Shown here one piece after another: positions 52,034 through 60,850 of a DNA stretch of 64,000 nucleotides (position 1 is the stretch's first letter; each line of letters begins with the position of its first letter). The DNA lies in NCBI GenBank assembly GCA_964607705.1, contig CAZSLI010000001.1, forward strand, positions 124,001 to 188,000, read 5' to 3'. The stretch is from CAZSLI01 sp964607705. GTDB taxonomy: Bacteria > Actinomycetota > Coriobacteriia > Anaerosomatales > PHET01. The notes under the pieces are model-generated. The model saw nothing but the letters and a program-made list of their open reading frames with translations. It made no database searches and was not told the origin of the DNA. Both the position numbers and the translations under genes were made by a program.

Positions 52034-53655
52034 TAGAGCTCAGAAACCTTGCTCTGCCGCTCTCCGGCGATGATCCTTTGGCCAAAGAGACGCTGGCGCG
52101 TGCAGCCGCCAAACGCTTGGGCATCGACGTCGCCCAGATCGGCTCCGTGCGCCTGCTCAAGAGCTCTGTCGATGCGCGCCGGAAGAGCAATGTTCACTTC
52201 GTCGTGACGCTCAGTGTGACGCTTGATGATGCGAGTGCCGGTTACGAGGCCAAGGTCGTGAAGCGCATCGCTGATGACGACGTGTACGTCTCCGAGGTCG
52301 CGCCGCCTTCGGTGAGTCCGAGCCTCTCGGTCGCCCCTTCGCCGCGGCCCATCGTCGTGGGCACGGGACCGGCGGGGCTCTTCGCTGCGCTCGTCCTCGC
52401 GCGGGCGGGTGCCAAGCCGCTCGTGCTCGAGCGTGGAGCGGCGGTAGGGCCACGTGTCCGGGCCGTACAGGATTTCATTCACAGCCGCGTGCTCGATCCC
52501 GACTCGAACATACAGTTTGGTGAAGGCGGCGCCGGGACCTTCTCGGATGGCAAGCTCACCACGAATACGCGCGATCCGCGAGGCCGCCGTGTCCTCGAGA
52601 CCTTCGTCGAAGCGGGAGCAGCCGAGGAGATACTCTGGCAGGGTAAGCCGCACATCGGCACGGACCAACTCACCGGGGTCGTCAGAAGACTGCGGGAGGA
52701 GATCGAATCGCTCGGCGGCGAAGTCCGCTTCGGCGTGCGGCTCTCCGACCTCATTCTCGACTCAGACGATAACCTTCGCGGTGTCGTGGCACAGACTCGT
52801 GGCGGACGCGAGGAGTTGGCGGCCGAAGCTCTCATCTTGGCGACAGGTCACAGTGCTCGCGACACCTTCGAGATGCTGCACCAGCACGGTGCGCGCATCG
52901 CGCAGAAGCCGTTCTCCATCGGACTCCGAATCGAGCACGACCAGGCCATGGTGGACCGAGCGCAATACGGCTCGTCGGCGGGTCATCCTGCGCTCGGCGC
53001 GGCGGAGTACAAGCTGTCTTGTCACCTTTCCTCCGGTCGCGGGGTGTACACATTCTGCATGTGTCCCGGTGGCTGGGTGGTGGCGGCGACCAGTGAGGCC
53101 GGGGGCGTCGTGACGAATGGCATGAGCCGATTCGCTCGCGAAGGCGCGACCGCCAACGCAGCCTTTCTGGTGAACGTCACCCCTTCCGACTTTGAGGACG
53201 GCCATCCGTTGGCGGGGGTGCGGTTTCAGCGGCGGTGGGAGCAGGCCGCGTTCGAGCTTGGCGGACGCGACTTCCGTGCTCCGGCTCAACTCATGGGCGA
53301 CTTCTTGCGGGGTGTCGCTTCCTCGGCGGAGGGAGGCGTGTCCCCAACGTATCCGCTCGGGGTCACGTACGGCGATCTCGCTCTGTGCTTGCCGGACTTC
53401 GCCGTTGCATCGCTTCGCGAGGCGGCGCCGATACTGGATCGCCGCATGCGCGGATTCGCGGCCGCCGATGCGCTTCTCACAGGCGTTGAGACTCGGTCGT
53501 CGTCGCCCGTGCGAATACTGCGCGATGACTCGTTGCAGTCGAATCTCCGGGGGATCTATCCATGCGGCGAGGGCGCTGGCTATGCGGGCGGCATCATGTC
53601 CGCAGCTGTGGATGGCATGCGCTGCGCCGAAGCCGTCCTGGCACGCTACCTCTGA
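52030..53655 (+). CDS. FAD-dependent dehydrogenase, COG2509 family
   Basis: The 541-aa product has an N-terminal domain of about 95 residues with LRNLALPLSGDDPLAKETLARAA, then the FAD motif IVVGTGPAGLFAALVLARAG, the QFGEGGAGTFSDGKLTT segment and C-terminal GIYPCGEGAGYAGGIMSAAVDG. This is the uncharacterised COG2509 family often next to other redox genes. GTG overlaps the previous stop by 4 nt, so the two flavoproteins are translated together. Confidence 0.9.
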   Translation: MIELRNLALPLSGDDPLAKETLARAAAKRLGIDVAQIGSVRLLKSSVDARRKSNVHFVVTLSVTLDDASAGYEAKVVKRIADDDVYVSEVAPPSVSPSLSVAPSPRPIVVGTGPAGLFAALVLARAGAKPLVLERGAAVGPRVRAVQDFIHSRVLDPDSNIQFGEGGAGTFSDGKLTTNTRDPRGRRVLETFVEAGAAEEILWQGKPHIGTDQLTGVVRRLREEIESLGGEVRFGVRLSDLILDSDDNLRGVVAQTRGGREELAAEALILATGHSARDTFEMLHQHGARIAQKPFSIGLRIEHDQAMVDRAQYGSSAGHPALGAAEYKLSCHLSSGRGVYTFCMCPGGWVVAATSEAGGVVTNGMSRFAREGATANAAFLVNVTPSDFEDGHPLAGVRFQRRWEQAAFELGGRDFRAPAQLMGDFLRGVASSAEGGVSPTYPLGVTYGDLALCLPDFAVASLREAAPILDRRMRGFAAADALLTGVETRSSSPVRILRDDSLQSNLRGIYPCGEGAGYAGGIMSAAVDGMRCAEAVLARYL

Positions 53656-53814
53656 GAAGCGGGGCTTCCTACTCGCGCAGTCGTGCCTCTATCGAGGCAT
53701 CCTTCGGGGTGCCGAGGATCCCCGGGGCCCCGTGTTTCCTCAATGCGCAACGGTGGGAGATTATGGACGGGTCGCTCCACTCGGCACGCGGCCTCACGAA
53801 GAGGAGGTCTTCAC

Positions 53815-54279
53815 ATGTCCATGATCGTCGACTTTGAGCACGTCTCGACCGAGGGTCTTGAGTCGTCTCAGCATCCCGAGGCGCTTGCGGGTCTCCGCGC
53901 CAACGAAGCGCGCTACTACATGAACAAGTTCAAGCACCCGTTCATGGTCACGCCCGCCGAGGATAGCCGCGACACGGTCGAGTACGTGCACCGGATACTC
54001 AAGCAGGAGCGCGACATAGAGATAGCGTCCCGGCCCTTGGAGACGTCGCACTTCGAACTCGAGGGCGTACGGCACGACTATGTCTTCTACGAGAGCGGCC
54101 TCTCCATCAACGTCATGTACTCGATCGGCGACCCCAAGAAGCGGGCAGTCGGGTTCAAGCTGTCGGAGGGCATGGACGTGCCGGCCGAGCTCGAACAGAA
54201 GTTCAAGTTCGCCAGGCAGAAATCGAAGCTGGCCGGCACCATCAGGGGCTCATTCTTCGTGATCAAGAAGGAGTACTAG
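53815..54279 (+). CDS. Unknown 154-aa protein
   Basis: I do not recognise a family. The product (MSMIVDFEHVSTEGLES...) is mixed alpha/beta by its pattern, has a charged middle with KQERDIEIASRPLETSHFEL and a basic C-terminus rich in Lys (KFKFARQKSKLAGTI...IKKEY). Base use and a GAGGAGG ribosome site 7 nt before ATG 53815 support a real gene. The 159-nt gap after the flavoprotein gene has a short hairpin but no clear promoter. A DUF5996 gene follows 27 nt later. Confidence 0.7.
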   Translation: MSMIVDFEHVSTEGLESSQHPEALAGLRANEARYYMNKFKHPFMVTPAEDSRDTVEYVHRILKQERDIEIASRPLETSHFELEGVRHDYVFYESGLSINVMYSIGDPKKRAVGFKLSEGMDVPAELEQKFKFARQKSKLAGTIRGSFFVIKKEY

Positions 54280-54306
54280 GCCTTAACCATCAACTGGAGG
54301 TCTCCC

Positions 54307-55221
54307 GTGCCCGATACTGCCTGGCCCGCCCTGTCGTACGCCGAGTGGGCACCCACGAAGAAGACGCTGCAGATGTGCGCGCAGATGATGGGCAAGACCA
54401 GGCTCGCGCTCGCGCCGCCGCAGCCTGAGTGGCTCAACGCGTGCCTCTACCTCGAACCTCGCGGGTTCACGACCGGATCCATGCCGCATGGTTCGCGGAT
54501 CGTATCGGTTCGGCTGGATCTGTTCGACCGAACGTTCGTGATCGAGACGAGCGATGGCGTCCGAGCCGATGTGCCACTGACGCAGCGCTGCGTGCGTGAC
54601 GTTTGGGCCGACTACGTCTCCACGCTCGCACGTCTCGGCGTCAGCGTTCCATTCGACGAGACCCCCCAGGAGACCTCGGACACCACTAGGTTCTCCGAGA
54701 ACGCTCAGGACTGCTCGATAGAGCCCGAGGCGGCGCAGAAGTTCCACCGGTTGCTCTGCACGATAGATGGCATCTTCGAGGAATTCCGCGGTCGGTTCTT
54801 CGGCAGGACGGGTGTGCAGTTCTGGTGGGGCGCGTTCGATTTCGCGCTGCTTCTGTTCACGGGCAAGAAGCTGGATGCGCCCGAGGACAAGGGCTACATC
54901 ATGCGCTACGACTTGGACGCCGAGCACCTCAACGCCGGATTCTGGCCCGGGGACGACACCTCGCCCGAACCCATCTTCTACGGCTACCTCGTCCCGCGGC
55001 CTGATGGCTGCGAGGTCGCGCCGATGTCACCCGAGCATGCTGCGTGGGTCGAGGCGATGCAGGAGTGGATCCTACCGTACGAATCGGTCAGGACCTGCGA
55101 CGATCCTCGGCAGGCGCTGCTGGACTTCCTCGAGAGCGTCTATGACGTCGCGCTCACGCGTGGCGGCTGGGACGCAGAGGCGTTCACGTACACTGCGCCC
55201 CCGACGAAGCGTGCGGTCTGA
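54307..55221 (+). CDS. DUF5996 family protein
   Basis: The 304-aa product begins WPALSYAEWAPTKKTLQMCA and continues MMGKTRLALAPPQPEWLNACLYL, SMPHGSRIVSVRLDLFD, FWWGAFDFALLLFTGKKLDAP and a C-terminal YDLDAEHLNAGFWPGDD: the known DUF5996 pattern. No enzymatic motif is evident. GTG start with an ACTGGAGG ribosome site. It converges with the ABC-F gene 5 nt after its stop. Confidence 0.85.
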   Translation: MPDTAWPALSYAEWAPTKKTLQMCAQMMGKTRLALAPPQPEWLNACLYLEPRGFTTGSMPHGSRIVSVRLDLFDRTFVIETSDGVRADVPLTQRCVRDVWADYVSTLARLGVSVPFDETPQETSDTTRFSENAQDCSIEPEAAQKFHRLLCTIDGIFEEFRGRFFGRTGVQFWWGAFDFALLLFTGKKLDAPEDKGYIMRYDLDAEHLNAGFWPGDDTSPEPIFYGYLVPRPDGCEVAPMSPEHAAWVEAMQEWILPYESVRTCDDPRQALLDFLESVYDVALTRGGWDAEAFTYTAPPTKRAV

Positions 55222-55226
55222 CCGCG

Positions 55227-57050
55227 CTAGGACAGCGCGTCGGACAGCGTCACCCAGTCGTCCTCGAGACGAGCGATCTGCTCTTCGATGGCATGCCCGC
55301 GAGCCTGGGCATCGAGGATGGCGACGTAGTCGGAGTGGTCGACGGCGGCCAACTCAGCGCGAGCAGCTTCGGCCTTCTTGCTGAGCGTCTCGAGTTTGCG
55401 CTCGGTCGACGCGAGCTCCTTCTTCATGCGGTATTCGTCCGCCCGCGTGAGACCTGCCGGCGCCTTCTCGGCCAGCTCTGTGGTCGCCGGTGGGGCCGGT
55501 GCGGCGGCCGATTGCTGCCGACTTGCGACCCCCGCGCCACCGCGCTGACGTCCCTCAACCAGCCTCAGATACTCATCGATACCCCCGGGAAGATGCCGGA
55601 TCGTCCCGTCGATGAGCGCGAACTGGTCGTCGGTGACGCGCTCCATCAGGTGACGGTCGTGCGTGATGAGCAACAGCGTGCCTGGCCAGGTGTCGAGCAG
55701 GCTCTCGATGACCGCAAGCATGTCGATGTCCAGGTCGTTGTCCGGCTCGTCGAGGATGAGGACGTTGGGCTTGTCGAGCAGGATGAGCATGAGTTGGAGA
55801 CGGCGCTTCTGCCCACCTGAGAGGTCCCGGATGTAGGCCGAGAGGTGCGCTGCCTCGAAACCGAGCCGCTCGAGCAGTTGTGCCGGCGTGAGCTCCTTGC
55901 CGTCGAACTCGTACCTGGTCTTGTACCGTGCAAGGACGTCGCGTACTCGGCTGTCATTCAACTCGGTGAGCTCATCGAGATGCTGCGACAGGAAGGCGGT
56001 GTTGACCGTCTTTCCGATCTTGACCGTTCCTCCGGTGGGCTCGAGCGTCCCACGGATGACATTGAGCAGCGTCGTCTTCCCCGAACCGTTCTCGCCGAGG
56101 ATGCCGAAGCGGTCGCCGGCGCCGATGTGCCACGTGAGCCGATCGAGGATCGTGCGGTCGCCGAAGCGCTCGGTCACGTCGACCAGATCTATGACCTGCT
56201 TACCGAGGCGCGACATCGCGGTTCGCTTCAACTCGATCGAGTTGCGCACGGGCGGCTCGTCGGAGATCAACGCGTTGGCGGCATCGATCCGGAACTTGGG
56301 TTTGGTCGAGCGTGCCTGAGCCCCGCGTGAAAGCCATGCGAGTTCCTTGCGCATGAGGTTTTGCCGCTTTTGCTCGGCCTTCTTGGCCGCCTCCGCGCGC
56401 TCCACGCGCTGAAGGACGTACGCCGAGTACCCGCCGTCGAACTGGTCGATGCGCCCGTCGTGCACCTCCCACATGCCGAGGCAGACCTCGTCGAGGAACC
56501 AGCGGTCGTGGGTGACGACGAGCAGCGCGCCCGACTTCCTCGGCCAGCGGCTCTTGAGGTGCTCGGCAAGCCATGCGATCGCATGGACGTCGAGGTGGTT
56601 GGTGGGCTCGTCGAGCATGAGCACGTCGGAGTCGCCGATGAGCACGCGCGCGAGGTCGACGCGCCGGCGCTGTCCGCCTGAGAGCTCGCCGACGAGGCCT
56701 TCCCAGGCGATGTCGGCGATGAGACCGCGGATGATGGAGCGGATCCGCGCGTCCGACGCCCAGACGTGCTCGGGGACGTCGCCGGTGACAGCGCGGGCGA
56801 CCGTGGATCGCGGGTCAAGTGCATCGGCCTGGCCCAGAACGGAGATAGTGACGCCTCCTCGGCGCATGACGCGTCCGTCGTCCGGCTCGATAGTGCCCGC
56901 CAGGAGCGATAACAGCGTCGACTTGCCGTCGCCGTTGCCTCCCACGATGCCGATGCGGTCCCCGTCGTCGACGCCCAGAGAGACCGAGTCGAAGACCTTC
57001 TTCGTCGGGAACTCCAGGTGAACGTTCTCGCAGCCAAGCATGAATGCCAC
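55227..57050 (-). CDS. ABC-F family ATPase (Uup-like)
   Basis: The 607-aa product has two ABC ATPase domains without membrane parts. Domain 1: GGNGDGKST, LSGGQRRRV, VLMLDEPTNHLDV. Domain 2: GENGSGKTT, LSGGQKRRL, LILDEPDNDLDI. The C-terminus (about 540-607) is a coiled coil (EYRMKKELASTERKLETLSKKAEAA), as in Uup-type translation or DNA-related ABC-F proteins. GTG 57050 is the start; an ATG three codons later is possible. Domain 2 has DEPDNDLD in place of the usual DEPTNHLD. Confidence 0.93.
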   Translation of the reverse strand: MAFMLGCENVHLEFPTKKVFDSVSLGVDDGDRIGIVGGNGDGKSTLLSLLAGTIEPDDGRVMRRGGVTISVLGQADALDPRSTVARAVTGDVPEHVWASDARIRSIIRGLIADIAWEGLVGELSGGQRRRVDLARVLIGDSDVLMLDEPTNHLDVHAIAWLAEHLKSRWPRKSGALLVVTHDRWFLDEVCLGMWEVHDGRIDQFDGGYSAYVLQRVERAEAAKKAEQKRQNLMRKELAWLSRGAQARSTKPKFRIDAANALISDEPPVRNSIELKRTAMSRLGKQVIDLVDVTERFGDRTILDRLTWHIGAGDRFGILGENGSGKTTLLNVIRGTLEPTGGTVKIGKTVNTAFLSQHLDELTELNDSRVRDVLARYKTRYEFDGKELTPAQLLERLGFEAAHLSAYIRDLSGGQKRRLQLMLILLDKPNVLILDEPDNDLDIDMLAVIESLLDTWPGTLLLITHDRHLMERVTDDQFALIDGTIRHLPGGIDEYLRLVEGRQRGGAGVASRQQSAAAPAPPATTELAEKAPAGLTRADEYRMKKELASTERKLETLSKKAEAARAELAAVDHSDYVAILDAQARGHAIEEQIARLEDDWVTLSDALS

Positions 57051-57071
57051 TAGATGGACCTCGGTCTCTTG

Positions 57072-57986
57072 TCAGTCAGAGCGCGAGCCGGCGCGCATGA
57101 CGAGCGCGGCTCCCGTGAGTATGCCGACCGCCGCCACCGCGGTCACGGGTGCGGGCCGCTCTCCCAGCACCAATGCCGCTAGCGCGATGCCGAAGAGGGG
57201 CTGCGTGAACTGCACGGGAGCCACTCGGCTGATCCCTCCATGTCCCAGGGCCCAGTACCAGGCCACATACCCGAGGACGGAGGTGAGCAGCGCGAGAACG
57301 ATCACCGAGCCCCACGCTGCAGGGCCGGCGGAAGGCGCACCTCCGCTGACGAGCAGCCACGCGAGCAGGGGAGAGACGAGCAGCGCCGAGCCGGTGACGC
57401 CCCAAAGCGTGGTCGGCAGGCTGGCGTAGCCCCGCTGCTGCAGACGTGCACCGGCGACGTACCCCATCGCGCAGATCGCCGAGGACGCGAGGATCACCGC
57501 ATCGCCGAGGAGCCGCGCGTCGCCTGAGCCCGTCCCGTTGCGCGACGCTATGAGGACGGCCTCGCCGGCGAGCGCGATCACGCACCCCGCGATCCACGAC
57601 TTCGAGACGCGTCTGCGCTCGACGATCGTGCCGAACAGGCTGGTGAACACCGGCAGCGTCGCAAGGATCAGAGCTCCATGGAGGGCCGAAGTGCGTGACT
57701 GGCCCACCGAGAAGATGAGCGGAAAGGCGACGAACGCCGCGACGCCGGAGAACGCGAGCAACTGCCGCTCGCGAGTGCTCTCAGGCAGCGGGAGCCGCAT
57801 CAGGAGTACGAGGGGGAGCGCGGCGATCCCTGCCAATACCGTGCGCAAGACGCCGACGAGGAGTGGATCGATGTCGCCGGTGGCGATCTTGGTGAAGATC
57901 GGAGTCCCGCCCCAGATGACCATCACCAACAGAGCTATGAAGAGGGGAAGGAGCGCGCCCTCGCGCCCGGATGCGGGTTTCGTCAT
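57072..57986 (-). CDS. EamA/DMT family transporter
   Basis: The 304-aa product has ten hydrophobic segments in two EamA repeats (LLVMVIWGGTPIFTKIATG and CAMGYVAGARLQQRGYASLPTT mark the two halves). It is a probable exporter of metabolites or amino acids; substrate unknown. ATG 57986; 21 nt separate its stop from the ABC-F start on the same strand, so the two may be co-transcribed. Confidence 0.9.
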   Translation of the reverse strand: MTKPASGREGALLPLFIALLVMVIWGGTPIFTKIATGDIDPLLVGVLRTVLAGIAALPLVLLMRLPLPESTRERQLLAFSGVAAFVAFPLIFSVGQSRTSALHGALILATLPVFTSLFGTIVERRRVSKSWIAGCVIALAGEAVLIASRNGTGSGDARLLGDAVILASSAICAMGYVAGARLQQRGYASLPTTLWGVTGSALLVSPLLAWLLVSGGAPSAGPAAWGSVIVLALLTSVLGYVAWYWALGHGGISRVAPVQFTQPLFGIALAALVLGERPAPVTAVAAVGILTGAALVMRAGSRSD

Positions 57987-58056
57987 TCGAACAGAGTAGC
58001 AGGGTGCAACGTCGCGCTGAGCCGCTCATTCACCGCGCCGGACGCTCGTTCGATGC

Positions 58057-59535
58057 CTAACTGCCGGGAAGTCCGTTCACCAGCACCGCGGCGAGTCGGT
58101 CCCATGCCGTGGGAGAGGGGACCGATCTGGAGGTGACGACGGGAACGACGGCCACGACGCTGCCATCCTGGGTGTATCGGATAACCCCGACTGGCGTACC
58201 GGCCGCGAGCGGGGCCCGTAGTCTCGTCGGCACGTCGAGAGTGCGCGTGAGGGGCTTCTTCGGGTCGTAGGTCTTCACGGGGGTGTCGGTCGTAGCGGCC
58301 TGCAGCGCGACCGTCGCTCGTGCATAGCCGGCTATCGACGCTGCACCGACCGTCTCCTCGGCGGACGCTTGCGATGTGGCGGCTACCGCGGGAACCGTCG
58401 CGAGTACCGAGCCACCTTGCATGACCCGCACCTGGCCGAGCGGCTGGCCGGCATAGACGGGGAGGGGCACGGCGGTCGGCAGGGAGGGCGAGAGTGTGAC
58501 CTTCCCGGCTACGTCGAGCACCATGCCGGACGCGGCCGAGCCTGCGCGTACCGGGATCAGCACGCTGCCGTTCTGCGCCGCAGGCACACTGCCGAGGCGA
58601 TCGCCTGCGCTCACCAGTGGGCGGTGGTGGTAGTGCCGTCGACCCCAGCGGATCAAGCGGTCGGCGCTCGCGAAGCGGGCGGCCGAGCTCGGCGCGCCGA
58701 GGACGACCGCCGTCAGCCCCGTTCCATTGGAACCCGCCGAGCCCACGAACGCGAAGCGAGCCCGACCGGTGTAGCCTGTCTTGCCGCCGTGCAGCCCTGC
58801 AGTTCTCCCCAGCAGCTTGTCTGTGCTCTTGAGCACCCGACCGGCTCGCCCCCGGTACCCGGGGAGCCAGACAGTCCTCATCGCGACGATCCGCCTGAAC
58901 TCGGGGTGCTTCATCGCCTCGCGCATCAGCACAGCGATGTCCGCTGCCGAGGAGTAGTGCCCTCGGGCGTCGAGCCCGTGGGGGTTGCTGTAGTGCGTGT
59001 CGTCCATGCCGAGCTCCCGTGCACGGGCGTTCATCAGCGCGGCAAAACCGCGCTCACTGCCCCCGACGTGGATGGCAAGTGCGGTGGCCGCGTCATTTGA
59101 CGAGGCGATGAGGGCGAGCTCGAGGAGCTTGCCGACTGTGCGATGTTCGCCCGCCTTGAGTCCCGTGGCGTAGCCGACGCTCGCGGCACGCCGAGGAACC
59201 CTCACCGTCTCGTTGAGGTCGGCGTTCTCGAGCACGATGAGCGCTGTCATGACCTTGGTCGTACTGGCCATCGCACGCTGGCTGGTCGCCGCGCGGGCCC
59301 ATAGCACGCGACCCGAGTCGTCGACCAGTACACCGGATCGCGCCGCGACGTCAGGCGCCTGTGCCGCCCTGACGCGGCCCGCAGAAAGAGGCGCGCCTCC
59401 GACCCGGTCACTGCCCGAGCGCGAGGCTGATGCAGGCGAGGCAGTCAGAGCCAGGCTTGTAACGAGCAGCGAGGGCACGAGCACACAGCGGGCCGCGAGG
59501 GCCGCAGCACGGGCTATTCGGGCGTTTGGGTTCAT
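58057..59535 (-). CDS. D-alanyl-D-alanine carboxypeptidase (PBP5/DacA type)
   Basis: It trims the terminal D-Ala of peptidoglycan stem peptides outside the cell. The 492-aa product has a signal peptide (about 1-37, ending ASPASA), the S11 motifs STTK (SxxK, about residue 91), SSND (SxN) and KTG (GGKTGYTG), and a C-terminal domain of about 180 residues with a PBP5-type beta fold. ATG 59535 has GAGAGGAACC upstream. The gene lies before the amidase on the same strand. Confidence 0.92.
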   Translation of the reverse strand: MNPNARIARAAALAARCVLVPSLLVTSLALTASPASASRSGSDRVGGAPLSAGRVRAAQAPDVAARSGVLVDDSGRVLWARAATSQRAMASTTKVMTALIVLENADLNETVRVPRRAASVGYATGLKAGEHRTVGKLLELALIASSNDAATALAIHVGGSERGFAALMNARARELGMDDTHYSNPHGLDARGHYSSAADIAVLMREAMKHPEFRRIVAMRTVWLPGYRGRAGRVLKSTDKLLGRTAGLHGGKTGYTGRARFAFVGSAGSNGTGLTAVVLGAPSSAARFASADRLIRWGRRHYHHRPLVSAGDRLGSVPAAQNGSVLIPVRAGSAASGMVLDVAGKVTLSPSLPTAVPLPVYAGQPLGQVRVMQGGSVLATVPAVAATSQASAEETVGAASIAGYARATVALQAATTDTPVKTYDPKKPLTRTLDVPTRLRAPLAAGTPVGVIRYTQDGSVVAVVPVVTSRSVPSPTAWDRLAAVLVNGLPGS

Positions 59536-59621
59536 CGGCGGGTTCCTCTCGGGGCAGGCAAGCTGCACGTGCCGGGTCTGGTCGCGCATCCTCGGTGGTG
59601 GGTCCGCGGGTAGGGCGTGCT

Positions 59622-59657
59622 CGAGGGGCCGGATGTCGGTTGGACGCCGGCCCCTCG
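59622..59657 (-). terminator. Hairpin between the amidase and carboxypeptidase genes
   Basis: An 11-bp perfect GC-rich stem (59622-59632 with 59647-59657) with a 14-nt loop lies 12 nt past the amidase stop. There is no T-run on either strand, so it could be a partial terminator or an mRNA end stabiliser. Confidence 0.45.
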
Positions 59658-59669
59658 GGTTCGCTGCTG

Positions 59670-60515
59670 TTAGCGGAAGAGTCCGATCACGCGGGACAGC
59701 AACTGCTCGGTGGTGCTCTGGCTGGCCACCGGGGTACCGCCGGTCTGCTTGAGCGGCGATGTCACCGGCTCGAGCGCGGCGGTGGTGGGTGCGCCGACCG
59801 GCTCAGTCTGCGGAACCGAAGTGGGAGGCAGCGGCGTGGGCTCGGTCTTGAGCTCAGGCTGCGGCTGGTCGATGGGCTTGTAGTCCACGTGCTTGAACTT
59901 CGCGATGCCGCGGACGATGGCCTGGGCGTACTTCGCTCGGGCTTCCGGGTCCTTGAGCTGCCTGCGCTCGGAGGGCGTGCTGACCGAGAGGACCTCGATG
60001 AGGACCGCGGGGCGCTTGCTGCCGCGCAGAACCGCCAGGCCGCGAACGTCTTTGCGATTGCCGATGTCCTTGTAGGGGGTCAGCGGTTGCAGTTCGCTCA
60101 TGATCGCGCGACCGAGGCGCTTGCCGGACTTCGAACGGTAGATGGCCATCGTGCCGTCCTTGCGGCTTCCGGTGCTGTTCGAGTGGATCGACACGAAGAC
60201 ATCGGCGCGGCTGCGGTTCGCCTTCGCAGGACGCTTGTTCAACGGGATGAAGCGATCGTCGTCACGGGTCATGGACACCTTCCAGCCCTGACGCTTGGCT
60301 TCCTTGGCGACCGCGAGGCTGATCGCCAGGTTCGATCTCTTCTCCTGGAGACCATGGCTGACGGCGCCCGGGTCCTTACCGCCGTGCCCCGGGTCGATGA
60401 CGATGCTCACTGGCGCCGCGTATGCGCTTGCGGGCAGGGCGAGAGCCAGGCCGAGGCCTGCCACGGTCACTGCAAATCGGCGCTTCGCCGAGAACTTCTG
60501 AGACGCTGCGTTCAC
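59670..60515 (-). CDS. N-acetylmuramoyl-L-alanine amidase (Amidase_3)
   Basis: It cuts the bond between MurNAc and L-Ala. The 281-aa product has a signal peptide (about 1-33, ending SAYA), then an Amidase_3 domain with zinc ligands in DPGHGGKDPGA, the Glu in LQEKRSNL, SIHSNSTGS and the catalytic Glu in IEVLSVSTP. The C-terminus is Pro/Thr-rich with no cell-wall anchor seen. GTG 60515 has GAAGGAG 7 nt upstream. Confidence 0.92.
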   Translation of the reverse strand: MNAASQKFSAKRRFAVTVAGLGLALALPASAYAAPVSIVIDPGHGGKDPGAVSHGLQEKRSNLAISLAVAKEAKRQGWKVSMTRDDDRFIPLNKRPAKANRSRADVFVSIHSNSTGSRKDGTMAIYRSKSGKRLGRAIMSELQPLTPYKDIGNRKDVRGLAVLRGSKRPAVLIEVLSVSTPSERRQLKDPEARAKYAQAIVRGIAKFKHVDYKPIDQPQPELKTEPTPLPPTSVPQTEPVGAPTTAALEPVTSPLKQTGGTPVASQSTTEQLLSRVIGLFR

Positions 60516-60536
60516 GTGCACTCCTTCACTCCGGGC

Positions 60537-60556
60537 GGCATGCGACAAGGCATGCC
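60537..60556 (-). other. Hairpin in the amidase leader
   Basis: GGCATGC and GCATGCC form a 7-bp stem with a 6-nt loop, about 20 nt upstream of the amidase start on its own strand. It could affect mRNA stability or translation; function not known. Confidence 0.35.
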
Positions 60557-60639
60557 TGCGGGGGGTGGTTTCGCGCCGTGGTCCCGCCATGTTGCGGTCC
60601 TGGCGCCTGTTCACTTGCGACCCTGACAAAGCGATGCCG

Positions 60640-60850
60640 ATGCCAACCCAGAGCAGTGCAGGTCAGGCGTTAGCCGAGTGGAAAGTCGTGACAGACGGCG
60701 GCATCTGAGTGGTAGTCCGAGGAGGCAGACATGGAGAGAAATGCCAGTTCAGAGGTGGTGCTGGCATTCAGCGTCGTCACACGCAAGCGCTGCGGACCGT
60801 TTGGTCAGTGCCGCCTCGGACTTGGCAGCCGCATTGCTTCGCTAACCGTC
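60640..60850 (+). other. AT-richer, structured leader before the GH18 gene
   Basis: The region holds GATGCCG pairing with CGGCATC (across about 60643-60706), AATGCCAG pairing with CTGGCATT (about 60740-60770) and GGACC-GTTT-GGTC. Third-position bases in the GH18 frame from 60731 to 60850 are much AT-richer than in normal genes here (AGA, AAT, TCA, ACA, TTT), so the first 40 codons may be leader, not coding. It does not match a riboswitch family that I know. Confidence 0.4.

Noticed and set aside
53656..53814. Small coding region between the COG2509 gene and the 154-aa gene
   Set aside because: The open frames there have no ribosome site and no coding bias. Only a short imperfect hairpin is seen.
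60640..60850. c-di-GMP-I or c-di-AMP riboswitch before the GH18 gene
   Set aside because: Some short pieces look similar (for example CACGCAAGC and GCCAACCC), but the conserved core blocks of either class are missing or out of order.
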